A stretch of 44,454 nt of DNA from an uncultured Prevotellaceae bacterium (GTDB lineage Bacteria; Bacteroidota; Bacteroidia; Bacteroidales; Bacteroidaceae): the NCBI GenBank assembly GCA_947304115.1, contig CAMZAE010000015.1, forward strand, positions 1-44,454. The letters run 5' to 3'. Position 1 is the stretch's first letter. Every line of letters begins with the position of its first letter. Under the pieces are notes generated by a model, which saw only the letters and a list, made by a program, of their open reading frames with translations, searched no databases and had not been told where the DNA came from. Position numbers and translations under genes: made by a program. Shown piece after piece: positions 1-8,367 of the stretch.

Positions 1-713
1 CGCCGATGTACCTCTTGGCCCGCGTCATCAAGTCGATGGGCATCAAGATGGTGCTCTCAGGCGAAGGCGCAGACGAAATATTCGGCGGTTATCTCTACTT
101 CCACAAAGCGCCAAACGCAAAGGCTTTCCACGAAGAGACCGTCCGCAAGCTCTCGAAGCTTCACTACTACGATTGCCTTCGCGCCAACAAGAGCCTCTCG
201 GCTTGGGGCGTTGAGGGACGTGTGCCGTTCCTCGACAAAGAGTTCCTCGATGTGGCGATGCGGACAAATCCCGAGGCAAAGATGTGTGGCCCCCTCCCAA
301 CCTCCCCCAAGGGTGAGGAGAATTTCATTATCGAAAAGAAGATTGTGCGCGAAGCCTTTGCCGATATGTTGCCCGAAGCGATTGTTTGGCGGCAGAAGGA
401 GCAGTTCAGCGATGGTGTGGGCTATTCGTGGATTGACACGTTGAAGAAGATTACCTCCGAAGCCGTGACCGACGAGCAGATGGCTCATGCAGCAGAACGC
501 TTCCCTATCAATCCGCCACTCAACAAGGAGGAATACTACTACCGCAGCATCTTCGCAGAGCATTTCCCCAGCGAGTCTGCGGCAAGAAGCGTCAACCAAG
601 AGGCAAGTGTGGCTTGCTCCACAGCCATCGCCCTCGAATGGGATGCTGCCTTCAAGAACATGAACGACCCAAGCGGACGAGCCGTCAAAGGCGTACATGA
701 ACAGGCATACTAA
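1..713 (+). CDS. asnB: Asparagine synthetase B (glutamine-hydrolysing), C-terminal part
   Basis: This is the synthetase domain of AsnB, which adenylates aspartate with ATP and uses ammonia from glutamine to make asparagine. The reading frame is already open at the window edge, so the N-terminal glutaminase domain is missing and the first ATG (position 6) is internal. Visible family blocks are LSGEGADEIFGGY, WGVEGRVPFLDKEF, WRQKEQFSDGVGYSWID and the C-terminal EWDAAFKNMNDPSGRAV. Between MCG and EKKIVREAF, where the family normally has a short GNGKMEKH-like turn, there is a proline/glycine insert encoded by a C-rich dispersed repeat (288-320). The fused carAB gene follows after 30 bases, so the two glutamine-dependent amidotransferases are probably co-transcribed. 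Confidence 0.95.
   Translation, partial: PMYLLARVIKSMGIKMVLSGEGADEIFGGYLYFHKAPNAKAFHEETVRKLSKLHYYDCLRANKSLSAWGVEGRVPFLDKEFLDVAMRTNPEAKMCGPLPTSPKGEENFIIEKKIVREAFADMLPEAIVWRQKEQFSDGVGYSWIDTLKKITSEAVTDEQMAHAAERFPINPPLNKEEYYYRSIFAEHFPSESAARSVNQEASVACSTAIALEWDAAFKNMNDPSGRAVKGVHEQAY
288..320. repeat. C/G-rich palindromic element (family B), in frame in asnB
   Basis: The stretch begins GGCCCCCTCCCAACC and continues through CCCCCAAGGG to GAGGAG. It reads PLPTSPKGEE in the asnB frame. It is close to the elements at 6700-6736, 8368-8393, 14975-15013, 28380-28449 and 31914-31944. The synthetase sequence resumes normally on both sides. Confidence 0.75.
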
Positions 714-716
714 ACC

Positions 717-735
717 TAATTCATAATTCATAATT
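717..735. repeat. A/T-rich repeat TAATTCATAATTCATAATT (family C)
   Basis: A tandem 8-base unit fills the short gap between asnB and carAB, just upstream of the start codon. Related AATTATG/AATTAAG strings occur at 10317-10353, 26355-26394 and 35729-35760. Confidence 0.7.
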
Positions 736-743
736 GGCAATTG

Positions 744-3578
744 ATGAAGGACGCACGATTGATATTGAGTGATGGGACGGTCTTCTGCGGCAAGAGTTTC
801 GGCTACGAGGCAGAGGTCGAGGGCGAAGTGGTCTTCAATACGGCGATGACCGGCTATCCCGAGAGCTTGACTGACCCAAGCTATGCAGGACAAATACTGA
901 CATTCACTTATCCGCTGATAGGCAATTATGGTGTGCCCGATACAGGAGGCGAACCGCTACCTCGTTTTATGGAAAGCGGTCAGATTCATCCGAAGGCCAT
1001 CATTGTAGCGGATTATAGCGAGGAATACTGCCATTGGAATGCGAAGGAATCGTTGGCGGAGTGGCTGAAACGCGAGAAGATTCCTGGCATTACAGGCATC
1101 AATACACGTCGCTTGACGCAAGTTCTCAGGGAACATGGAGTGATGATGGGGCGTATTGCAATCGAAGGTTGCAATGACATCGCAACAAACGAAGACTATG
1201 GTTCCATCAATTGGGTGGAGAAGGTAAGTTGCAAGGAAGTCATTCGCTACAACGAAGGCGCAGGCAAAAAGGTTGTGCTTGTAGATTGTGGTGTGAAGGC
1301 CAATATCATTCGATGCTTGCTTCGAAGAGGAGTGGAAGTCATCAGAGTTCCTTGGAATTACGACTTCAATCAGTTGGACTTCGATGGACTTTTCCTTGCC
1401 AATGGACCTGGAGATCCAAAGCAATGCGGCAAGACGGTGGAGCATATTCGCACTTTCCTGAATAATAAAAATGTTCGTCCATTGATGGGAATTTGTCTTG
1501 GGAACCAATTGCTTGCAAGAGCGGCAGGAGGCAAGACATATAAGTTGAAGTATGGGCATCGCAGCCATAATCAACCAGTAAGGCAAGTGGGGAAGAACAA
1601 ATGCTTCATTACTTCGCAGAATCATGGTTATGCAGTAGATGCTTCGACTCTGCCTTCTGATTGGGAGCCGCTTTTCGTGAATATGAACGACGACTCGAAT
1701 GAGGGCATTCGGCACAAGACAAACCCTTGGTTCTCGGCTCAGTTCCATCCCGAAGCCTGCTCAGGGCCGACAGATACGGAATGGATGTTTGATGAGTTTG
1801 TTTCATTGTTAGGAGCAGGGAGCAAGGAGCAAGGAGCAGGAAGTTTGATAAGTCAAAACAATACTCTTGCCCCTTGCACCTCGCCCCTTGCACCTATAAA
1901 GAGAGTTCTGCTTTTGGGCAGTGGCGCCCTGAAGATTGGGCAGGCTGGCGAGTTCGATTATAGCGGTGCTCAGGCACTCAAAGCCTTGAAGGAAGAAGGT
2001 GTAAAGACTGTTCTCATCAATCCAAATATTGCTACTGTTCAGACCTCGAAGGATGTGGCGGATACAGTTTATTTCCAGCCTGTCACGCCTGAGTTCGTGG
2101 AGCGCGTCATCGAGAAAGAAAGGCCAGATGGCATTCTGCTGAGCTTCGGTGGACAGACTGCCCTGAACTGCGGCGTTGAGCTTTACCAAAAAGGTGTCTT
2201 CGAGAAATATGGCGTGAAGGTGCTCGGCACTCCCATTCAAGCTATCATCGACACAGAAGACCGCGAACTCTTTGTGAAGAAGCTTGATGAAATCGATGTG
2301 AAGACCATCAAGAGCGAGGCCTGCAATACAATAGAAGAAGTACAAAAAGCGGCCCACGATTTGGGCTTCCCCGTAATATTAAGAGCTGCATACGCCCTTG
2401 GCGGCTTGGGTTCAGGCTTTTGCGATAATGACGAAGAACTGCTTGCCCAAGCCGAAGAAGCCTTCTCTTTCTCGTCGCAAGTCCTTGTAGAGAAGTCGTT
2501 GAGAGGCTGGAAGGAGATAGAATACGAGGTTGTCCGTGACCGCTTCGACAATTGCATCACGGTCTGCAACATGGAGAACTTCGACCCGCTTGGCATCCAT
2601 ACGGGCGAGTCAATAGTCGTCGCTCCAAGTCAGACGCTCAGCAATAGCGAGTATCATAAACTTCGCGCCCTTGCCATCAAGATAATTCGTCACATCGGGA
2701 TTGTGGGCGAATGTAACGTGCAGTATGCTCTCGACCCCAATTCGGAAGATTATCGCGTCATCGAGGTTAATGCCAGATTGAGCCGTTCTTCTGCCCTTGC
2801 AAGCAAGGCAACAGGTTATCCGCTTGCTTTTGTTGCCGCAAAGCTTGGTCTCGGTTATGGTCTCTTTGAGTTGAAGAACTCTGTCACAAAGACCACGAGT
2901 GCTTTCTTCGAACCTGCTCTTGACTATGTCGTTTGCAAGATTCCACGTTGGGACCTCTCGAAGTTCCACGGCGTGAACCATGAGTTAGGTTCCAGCATGA
3001 AGAGCGTAGGCGAAGTGATGGCAATAGGCCGTACCTTCGAAGAAGCCATGCAGAAAGGCTTGCGAATGATTGGTCAAGGGATGCACGGTTTCGTGGATAA
3101 CAAAGCCCAGCATGTAACCAATGTTCCCGAGGCGTTGCAACATGCCACAGACACACGCATCTTCATCATCGCAAAGGCAATGATGATGGGGTACAGCGTG
3201 AAGCAGATTCATCAGTTCACAAAGATAGACAACTGGTTCCTGCAGAAGCTAAAACACATCGTGGATATCAACGAGAGGTTGAAGGAACTCTCTTATATTT
3301 CGGAGTATTCGGAATACTCGGATTATTCGGAGCTTTTGGAACTTCTAGAAGAGCCTGAGTTCTTCGACTTACTGCGAGAAGCAAAGGTCTATGGCTTCTC
3401 GGATTTCCAGATTGCCCGTGCCCTTGGCCTCGGAGCCGACATGAACATGGAGCAGGCAGGACTGACTGTTCGCAAGTGGCGTAAAGAACTTGGCATCGAG
3501 CCTATCGTCAATCAAATTGACACCCTCGCTGCCGAATATCCTGCCCAAACGAATTACCTATACCTCTCTTATCTGTAA
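744..3578 (+). CDS. carAB: Carbamoyl-phosphate synthetase: CarA fused to the N-terminal half of CarB
   Basis: The protein has 944 residues, using ATG 744 rather than the TTG just before it. Residues 1 to about 356 are a full small subunit: the N-terminal domain, then a class I glutamine amidotransferase with MGICLGNQLL (nucleophile Cys) and QFHPEA (His). Residues about 357-384 are a linker made of a palindromic repeat. From KRVLLLGSGALKIGQAGEFDYS onward it is CarB: the first ATP-grasp unit (RAAYALGGLGSG, ECNVQYAL, IEVNARLSRSSALASKATGYPLA) and the oligomerisation domain (AKVYGFSDFQIARALG). It ends at IDTLAAEYPAQTNYLYLSYL, where full-length CarB would enter its second synthetase half. That half and the allosteric domain are absent; no CarB-like sequence follows in any frame. 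The gene is intact as far as it goes. It may be a split functional enzyme or a deletion product. Confidence 0.9.
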   Translation: MKDARLILSDGTVFCGKSFGYEAEVEGEVVFNTAMTGYPESLTDPSYAGQILTFTYPLIGNYGVPDTGGEPLPRFMESGQIHPKAIIVADYSEEYCHWNAKESLAEWLKREKIPGITGINTRRLTQVLREHGVMMGRIAIEGCNDIATNEDYGSINWVEKVSCKEVIRYNEGAGKKVVLVDCGVKANIIRCLLRRGVEVIRVPWNYDFNQLDFDGLFLANGPGDPKQCGKTVEHIRTFLNNKNVRPLMGICLGNQLLARAAGGKTYKLKYGHRSHNQPVRQVGKNKCFITSQNHGYAVDASTLPSDWEPLFVNMNDDSNEGIRHKTNPWFSAQFHPEACSGPTDTEWMFDEFVSLLGAGSKEQGAGSLISQNNTLAPCTSPLAPIKRVLLLGSGALKIGQAGEFDYSGAQALKALKEEGVKTVLINPNIATVQTSKDVADTVYFQPVTPEFVERVIEKERPDGILLSFGGQTALNCGVELYQKGVFEKYGVKVLGTPIQAIIDTEDRELFVKKLDEIDVKTIKSEACNTIEEVQKAAHDLGFPVILRAAYALGGLGSGFCDNDEELLAQAEEAFSFSSQVLVEKSLRGWKEIEYEVVRDRFDNCITVCNMENFDPLGIHTGESIVVAPSQTLSNSEYHKLRALAIKIIRHIGIVGECNVQYALDPNSEDYRVIEVNARLSRSSALASKATGYPLAFVAAKLGLGYGLFELKNSVTKTTSAFFEPALDYVVCKIPRWDLSKFHGVNHELGSSMKSVGEVMAIGRTFEEAMQKGLRMIGQGMHGFVDNKAQHVTNVPEALQHATDTRIFIIAKAMMMGYSVKQIHQFTKIDNWFLQKLKHIVDINERLKELSYISEYSEYSDYSELLELLEEPEFFDLLREAKVYGFSDFQIARALGLGADMNMEQAGLTVRKWRKELGIEPIVNQIDTLAAEYPAQTNYLYLSYL
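1812..1895. repeat. Palindromic element (family A) forming the CarA-CarB linker
   Basis: The left arm (1812-1840) is made of GGAGCAAGGAGC-type units. The right arm (1865-1895) is made of CTTGCCCCTTGCACC-type units, roughly the inverse complement of the left. Translated, the arms give GAGSKEQGAG and LAPCTSPLAP. The same element types occur at 10858-10882 and 28684-28792. It sits exactly between the end of CarA and the start of CarB. Confidence 0.8.
3295..3332. repeat. Short tandem repeat in the CarB oligomerisation domain
   Basis: Four imperfect copies of a 9-base unit (TATTCGGAG, TATTCGGAA, TACTCGGAT, TATTCGGAG) encode SEYSEYSDYSE in a region that otherwise reads as the helical CarB oligomerisation domain. 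The unit length is a multiple of three, so copy-number change would keep the frame. Confidence 0.75.
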
Positions 3579-3590
3579 TTTACGATTTAC
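3575..3590. repeat. A/T-rich repeat at the carAB stop codon (family D, inverted)
   Basis: GTAATTTACGATTTAC contains the TAA stop of the truncated CarB. It is the inverse complement of the GTAAATCGTAAAT type of string found before tyrS and speA. Confidence 0.6.
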
Positions 3591-3715
3591 TACACTCATT
3601 CCTCAAATTTCATTATTTGGGTATTTTGTTCATGGCATAAGTTAAGACTTAAGTACGTAAGCTCGATTTGGAATGCTCGGGAAAATGATAATTAATAAAA
3701 ACTTTCAACTTTCAA

Positions 3716-3747
3716 TTGATAACTTTCGATTATATTTCGTACCTTTG
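3716..3747 (+). promoter_or_regulatory. Bacteroidetes-type promoter for tyrS
   Basis: TACCTTTG (3740-3747) matches the -7 consensus TAnnTTTG, and TTG at 3716-3718 lies 21 bases upstream, as expected for the -33 element. The tyrS start is 44 bases downstream of the -7 box. A CTTTCAA direct repeat overlaps the upstream part. Confidence 0.75.
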
Positions 3748-3761
3748 TGCCCTGAAAATTA

Positions 3762-3780
3762 TAAATAGTAAATCGTCAAA
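3762..3780. repeat. 19-base leader repeat before tyrS (family D)
   Basis: TAAATAGTAAATCGTCAAA ends 11 bases before the tyrS ATG. The identical 19 bases occur at 8400-8418, six bases before the speA ATG. Confidence 0.8.
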
Positions 3781-3791
3781 CAATAAATGAC

Positions 3792-5099
3792 ATGGTGTTT
3801 AATTTCGTAGAAGAACTGAAATGGAGGGGCATGATTCATCAGATGATGCCTGGAACAGAGGAACTACTTATGAAGGAACAGGTCTCTGCCTATGTTGGCA
3901 TTGATCCTACGGCAGACAGTCTGCACATCGGCCACCTTTGCGGCGTGATGATGCTGCGTCACCTGCAGCGTTGCGGCCACAAGCCCATCGCTCTCGTTGG
4001 CGGGGCAACAGGCATGATAGGTGATCCAAGCGGCAAGAGCCAGGAGCGCAACCTGCTGAACGAAGAAACGTTGCGTCATAACGTGGCCTGCATACAGAAA
4101 CAATTGGCTCATTTCCTCGACTTTGAGAGCGACGCGCCCAACAAGGCTGAACTGGTCAACAATTACGATTGGATGAAGGACTTCACCTTCCTTGACTTTG
4201 CCCGCGAAATCGGCAAATGCATCACCGTGAACTACATGATGGCGAAGGACAGCGTGAAGCGCCGCCTCAATGGCGAAGCACAGGACGGCATGTCGTTCAC
4301 CGAGTTCACCTACCAGCTCTTGCAAGGTTATGACTTCCTGCACCTCTACCAGACGAAGAACTGCAAGCTGCAGATGGGCGGCAGCGACCAGTGGGGCAAC
4401 ATCACGACCGGCACGGAGCTTATCCGTCGCAAGCTGGGCGTGGAGAACGAGGCCTTTGCCCTCACCTGTCCTCTCATCACGAAGGCCGACGGCAAGAAAT
4501 TTGGCAAGACGGAGAAGGGCAACATCTGGCTCGACCGCAACCGCACAAGCCCCTACGCCTTTTACCAGTTCTGGCTCAACGTGGCCGACGAGGACGCAGA
4601 GCGTTACATCAAGATATTCACCTCGCTCGACAAGCCCACCATTGACGCCCTCATCGAGGAGCATCGCCAGGACCCTGGCCGTCGCCTCCTTCAGAAGCGT
4701 CTGGCCGAAGAACTAACCATCATGGTACACAGTAAGGAAGACTATGAACTGGCACTCGAAGCCAGCAATATCCTCTTCGGCAAAGCCACAAAGGAGAGCC
4801 TCGTGAAACTTGACGAACAGACACTTCTCGATGTCTTCAGCGGCGTGCCGCAGTTCGAAATCAGCAAGGACTTGTTAAAGGGCGAAGGCACAAAAGCCGT
4901 TGACCTTTTTGCCGAGCATACCCAATGTTTCCCTAGTAAGGGCGAGATGCGCAAGCTCACGCAGGGCGGCGGCGTCAGCCTTAACAAGGAAAAGCTTGCC
5001 AGCTTCGACCAGATGGTAACGGTAGCCGACCTCATCGACGAGAAATACTTGCTCGTACAGCAAGGCAAGAAGAAGTACTTCCTGCTCATTGCGAAGTAA
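3792..5099 (+). CDS. tyrS: Tyrosyl-tRNA synthetase
   Basis: A class I aminoacyl-tRNA synthetase of 435 residues that charges tRNA-Tyr in the cytoplasm. The signature HIGH is at residues 45-48 ([10 protein letters not shown]). The second ATP-binding loop is KFGKT at about 235-239, a usual bacterial TyrRS variant of KMSKS. Substrate-pocket blocks [25 protein letters not shown] and [13 protein letters not shown] are present. The last 60 or so residues ([17 protein letters not shown]) form the S4-type RNA-binding domain. The length is normal and nothing appears missing. It has its own TAnnTTTG promoter and is separated from carAB by more than 200 bases, so it is probably transcribed alone. Confidence 0.97.
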   Translation: MVFNFVEELKWRGMIHQMMPGTEELLMKEQVSAYVGIDPTADSLHIGHLCGVMMLRHLQRCGHKPIALVGGATGMIGDPSGKSQERNLLNEETLRHNVACIQKQLAHFLDFESDAPNKAELVNNYDWMKDFTFLDFAREIGKCITVNYMMAKDSVKRRLNGEAQDGMSFTEFTYQLLQGYDFLHLYQTKNCKLQMGGSDQWGNITTGTELIRRKLGVENEAFALTCPLITKADGKKFGKTEKGNIWLDRNRTSPYAFYQFWLNVADEDAERYIKIFTSLDKPTIDALIEEHRQDPGRRLLQKRLAEELTIMVHSKEDYELALEASNILFGKATKESLVKLDEQTLLDVFSGVPQFEISKDLLKGEGTKAVDLFAEHTQCFPSKGEMRKLTQGGGVSLNKEKLASFDQMVTVADLIDEKYLLVQQGKKKYFLLIAK

Positions 5100-5131
5100 A
5101 AAGAAATAAAAAAGTGAAGGAAAGCAAATAA

Positions 5132-5166
5132 TTTTTCACTTTTCACTTTTCACTTTTCATTTTTTG
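5132..5166. repeat. TTTTCAC tandem repeat
   Basis: Four 7-base units of TTTTCAC, the last one TTTTCAT, end just upstream of the tRNA-Gln promoter. This is in the position where the -33 region would be expected, so copy-number change could affect promoter strength. Confidence 0.7.
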
Positions 5167-5169
5167 TCG

Positions 5170-5177
5170 TACCTTTG
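5170..5177 (+). promoter_or_regulatory. Promoter -7 box for tRNA-Gln
   Basis: TACCTTTG, followed by GCGACCG, lies 31 bases before the mature tRNA 5' end. No clear TTG -33 element is seen; the TTTTCAC repeat occupies that place. Confidence 0.65.
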
Positions 5178-5208
5178 CGACCGCAAACGAAAAGGTTTGC
5201 TTTCGGAT

Positions 5209-5279
5209 TGGGCTATGGTGTAATGGTAGCACAAGAGGTTTTGGTTCTCTTAGTCTTGGTTCGAACCCAGGTAGTCCAA
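5209..5279 (+). tRNA. tRNA-Gln (anticodon TTG)
   Basis: A cloverleaf can be drawn by hand. The acceptor stem TGGGCTA pairs with TAGTCCA with one G-T pair. The D arm contains TAATGGTAGCA. The anticodon stem AGAGG/TCTCT encloses loop TTTTGGT with anticodon TTG, reading CAA. The T arm contains GGTTCGAACC. The discriminator base is A at 5279. CCA is not encoded. Confidence 0.95.
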
Positions 5280-5283
5280 CTCC

Positions 5284-5327
5284 AAGACAGGTGGCAGTCA
5301 CATGACTGCCACCTGTCTTATTTTTTT
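5284..5327 (+). terminator. Rho-independent terminator after tRNA-Gln
   Basis: A 17-bp perfect inverted repeat (arms 5284-5300 and 5303-5319, containing ACAGGTGGCAGTCA and its complement) is followed by ATTTTTTT. It follows the tRNA by four bases and ends a single-gene transcript. Confidence 0.92.
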
Positions 5328-5454
5328 AATCCTCTCGCGTGCGTCCGCATATTGCGTATATAAAAATGAGATAATGAAACAATAAAAAAACAAAAAAACA
5401 TAGAGGAAGGTGAATTTTCCATATATATATAATGTGCTGTTTGAAAAAAAGCCT

Positions 5455-5462
5455 TACCTTTG
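5455..5462 (+). promoter_or_regulatory. Promoter -7 box for topA
   Basis: TACCTTTG followed by GCAGCC lies 26 bases before the topA ATG. It also excludes a longer topA reading from 5432, because that start would lie upstream of the promoter. Confidence 0.7.
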
Positions 5463-5488
5463 CAGCCAAACAACTAAACGACCAAACA

Positions 5489-7843
5489 ATGAATGAAAAT
5501 CTGGTTATCGTAGAGAGTCCCGCAAAGGCTAAGACGATAGAGAAGTTCCTTGGCAGCAAATATAAGGTTCTTTCGAGCTACGGACATATTCGCGACCTGA
5601 AGAAGAAATCGTTCAGCGTTGACGAAAAGACTTTTGCTCCGCAATATGAAGTGCCTGCCGACAAGCAAAAGGTAGTGGCCCAATTGAAAGGACAGGCGGA
5701 ACAGGCAAAGATGGTGTGGCTTGCTTCCGATGAAGACCGTGAAGGAGAGGCCATCAGTTGGCACCTCTACGAAGTGCTCGGCCTCAAGCCAGAGAACACC
5801 CGACGCATCGTCTTCCACGAAATTACGAAGCCTGCCATCCTGGATGCTATCGAGCACCCAAGACAGATTGACCTCAATCTGGTCAACGCGCAACAGGCCC
5901 GCCGCGTGCTTGACCGCATCGTCGGCTTCAAGCTTAGCCCCGTGCTCTGGCGCAAAGTGAAGCCAAGCCTTTCGGCAGGTCGCGTACAGAGTGTCGCTGT
6001 CCGCCTCATTGTGGAGCGTGAACGCGAGATACAGGATTTCAAATGCGAAGATAACTACCGCATCACTGCCCTCTTTCACAACACCGACAGCAGTGAGGTC
6101 AAGGCTGTGCTTAGCCGCCGCTTCCCGACTATCGAGGAGGCAAAAGCTTTCTTGGAAAGCCTGAAGGGCAGCCGCTTCACCGTACAGGACATCCAGACGA
6201 AACCCATCAAGCGCACCCCTGCCCCTCCCTTCACCACCAGCACGCTGCAACAAGAGGCTGCCCATAAGCTTGGCTTCACCGTGGCTCAAACAATGATGAT
6301 AGCCCAGCATCTCTACGAAAACGGTCTCATCACCTACATGCGTACCGACAGCGTCAACCTCAGCAACCTCTGCCTGGGGGCAAGCAAGAAAGTCATCGCA
6401 GGGCAGATGGGCACGGAATACGTCAAGACACGCCAATACCACACCAACTCGAAAGGTGCTCAGGAGGCGCACGAAGCCATCCGTCCCACCTATATGGACC
6501 AGCAGCAGATTGAAGGCACCCAGCAGGAGCGCCGCCTCTACGACCTCATCTGGAAGCGTACCATCGCCAGCCAGATGGCAGACGCTGAGTTGGAGCACAC
6601 AATGGTGACTATCGGCATCGACAACAAGGAGGAGACCTTCCTTGCCGAAGGCGAGGTTGTGAAGTTCGATGGCTTCCTCCGCGTCTATAACGAAGAGACA
6701 CTCCCCCAAAGGGGAAGCGGGGAAGGGGCTTTTGACGGCGACAGCGACAATGACAACCTCGGCACCCTGCCCGCTATGACCATTGGCGAGAGCCTCAGCC
6801 GCGAACAGATTGTTGCTACGCAACGCTTCTCACAACGTCCCGTCCGCTACAACGAAGCCAGCCTTGTGCGCAAACTTGAGGAACTCGGCATAGGGCGTCC
6901 CAGCACATATGCCACAACCATTACGACCATTCAGCAACGCGAATACGTAGAGAAAGGCGACAAGCCAGGCGAAGAACGCACCTACCAAATCATCAAACTC
7001 AAAGACGACAAGATTACCCAAGAATCCCATACCGCCACCGTCGGCCTTGAGCGCGGCAAATTACTGCCCACTGATACAGGCATCGTCGTGAACGACTTCC
7101 TCAAAGAAAACTTCCCGGAAATCATGGACTACAACTTCACGGCAAACATCGAAAAGGAGTTTGACGAAATAGCCGAAGGCAAGATGGCATGGGAAGGTGT
7201 CGTGAAGAACTTCTACAAAGACTTCGAGCCGTTGGTCGAAAAGTCTGTCAACACCCACACCGAGCACAAAGTCGGTGAGCGTCTGTTGGGCAACGACCCT
7301 GCAACGGGCTTCCCCGTCACAGTAAAGATAGGCCGCTTCGGTCCTGTCGTGCAGATGGGCAACAGCGAAAACGGTCAGAAGCCTCGCTTTGCGCAACTCA
7401 ATGCCGGCCAGAAACTTGAGACAATCACTTTGGAGGAAGCCCTTGAACTCTTCCAACTGCCTCGCAAGCTCGGCACATACGAAGGCGAGCCAATCACTAT
7501 CGGAGCAGGCAAATACGGTCCCTACGTCGCTCACAAAGGCTCATACGTCTCCATTCCCAAAGACACGGACCCGATGGAAATAACCTTCGAGCAGGCCGTC
7601 ATTATGATGCACCACAAACATCAGGAAGAGGCAGAACGACATCTCAAGACCTTTGAAGAAGATGCCGAATTGGAAGTGCTGAACGGACGCTATGGCCCGT
7701 ACCTCACCTACAAAGGCAACAACTACCGCCTGCCCAAATCGTTGCACGAGCGCGCAAAAGAACTGACCTACGAAGAGTGCATGGAGATAGTGAACGGACA
7801 GAGCGAAAAGCCCGCCGCCAAACGTCGCTTCACACGAAAATGA
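5489..7843 (+). CDS. topA: DNA topoisomerase I (type IA)
   Basis: This enzyme relaxes negatively supercoiled DNA by cutting one strand through a tyrosine; it has 784 residues. The TOPRIM domain is at the N-terminus (VIVESPAKAKTIEKFLG, SDEDREGEAISWHL). The active-site tyrosine is in LITYMRTDSVNLS, and conserved GRVQSVAVRLIVERE and LEELGIGRPSTYA blocks follow. The C-terminus carries glycine-rich repeats (IGRFGPVV, AGKYGPYVAHKG, NGRYGPYLTYKG) instead of zinc fingers, as in other Bacteroidetes. Residues about 405-418 are an in-frame dispersed repeat in a variable loop. The start at 5489 is chosen because it follows the promoter and begins with the family N-terminus MNENLVIVES. The stop overlaps the aroK start (ATGA). 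Confidence 0.97.
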   Translation: MNENLVIVESPAKAKTIEKFLGSKYKVLSSYGHIRDLKKKSFSVDEKTFAPQYEVPADKQKVVAQLKGQAEQAKMVWLASDEDREGEAISWHLYEVLGLKPENTRRIVFHEITKPAILDAIEHPRQIDLNLVNAQQARRVLDRIVGFKLSPVLWRKVKPSLSAGRVQSVAVRLIVEREREIQDFKCEDNYRITALFHNTDSSEVKAVLSRRFPTIEEAKAFLESLKGSRFTVQDIQTKPIKRTPAPPFTTSTLQQEAAHKLGFTVAQTMMIAQHLYENGLITYMRTDSVNLSNLCLGASKKVIAGQMGTEYVKTRQYHTNSKGAQEAHEAIRPTYMDQQQIEGTQQERRLYDLIWKRTIASQMADAELEHTMVTIGIDNKEETFLAEGEVVKFDGFLRVYNEETLPQRGSGEGAFDGDSDNDNLGTLPAMTIGESLSREQIVATQRFSQRPVRYNEASLVRKLEELGIGRPSTYATTITTIQQREYVEKGDKPGEERTYQIIKLKDDKITQESHTATVGLERGKLLPTDTGIVVNDFLKENFPEIMDYNFTANIEKEFDEIAEGKMAWEGVVKNFYKDFEPLVEKSVNTHTEHKVGERLLGNDPATGFPVTVKIGRFGPVVQMGNSENGQKPRFAQLNAGQKLETITLEEALELFQLPRKLGTYEGEPITIGAGKYGPYVAHKGSYVSIPKDTDPMEITFEQAVIMMHHKHQEEAERHLKTFEEDAELEVLNGRYGPYLTYKGNNYRLPKSLHERAKELTYEECMEIVNGQSEKPAAKRRFTRK
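6700..6736. repeat. C/G-rich palindromic element (family B), in frame in topA
   Basis: ACTCCCCCAAAGGGG followed by AAGCGGGGAAGGGGCTTTTGAC. The encoded peptide LPQRGSGEGAF is nearly the same as LPKRGNGEGAL in ArgB (14975-15013), although the two host enzymes are unrelated. Confidence 0.85.
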
Positions 7844-8367
7844 AAAGCATCATCCTCGTTGGCTATATGGGTTCTGGCAAGACGACTGTCGGCAGACAGC
7901 TTGCCCTTGCACTTGGCCGGACTTTCTACGACCTCGACTGGTATATAGAGATGCGCTACCACCGCACTGTGGCACAACTCTTTGCAGAACGTGGCGAGGA
8001 CGGCTTCCGCGAACTGGAGCACAACATGCTCCACGAAGCGGCGGAGTTCGAGGACATCGTCCTCAGTTGCGGAGGCGGTACACCTTGCTTCTTTGATAAT
8101 ATGGACTACATACGCAGTGTGGGCGAAAGCGTCTATCTGAAAGCAACACCCGAAGTGCTGGCTCAGCACCTCAAGATGAGAAAGGTGGAGCGCCCCCTCC
8201 TGCGAGGGAAAAACGATGAGGAACTGCTCAACTTCATCCGCACATCGCTCCAACAACGCGAACCCTACTACCTCAAAGCAGAACATGTCATCGACGTAAC
8301 ACTGCTCGACAACTACGACAAACTGCAGACCAGCGTCCAGCTCATCCGAAAGGAGCTGGGACTGTAA
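7840..8367 (+). CDS. aroK: Shikimate kinase
   Basis: Phosphorylates the 3-hydroxyl of shikimate in the pathway to chorismate and the aromatic amino acids. The 175-residue protein starts MKSIILVGYMGSGKTTVGR, with the P-loop at residues 8-16. Shikimate-binding features follow: DLDWYIE, the FRELE block and the glycine-rich CGGGTP. ERPLL marks the lid region. The ATG at 7840 overlaps the topA stop in an ATGA arrangement, suggesting translational coupling, and the protein has the usual family length from this start. An upstream in-frame ATG inside topA is not needed. No other aromatic-pathway gene is in the window. Confidence 0.95.
   Translation: MKSIILVGYMGSGKTTVGRQLALALGRTFYDLDWYIEMRYHRTVAQLFAERGEDGFRELEHNMLHEAAEFEDIVLSCGGGTPCFFDNMDYIRSVGESVYLKATPEVLAQHLKMRKVERPLLRGKNDEELLNFIRTSLQQREPYYLKAEHVIDVTLLDNYDKLQTSVQLIRKELGL

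Noticed and set aside
5432..5488. Longer topA start at 5432
   Set aside because: It would begin upstream of the TACCTTTG promoter box and adds residues absent from TopA homologues.
5474..6823. 449-codon open frame on the - strand across topA
   Set aside because: It is a shadow of topA codon bias; the translation matches no family, and topA has all its motifs on the + strand.
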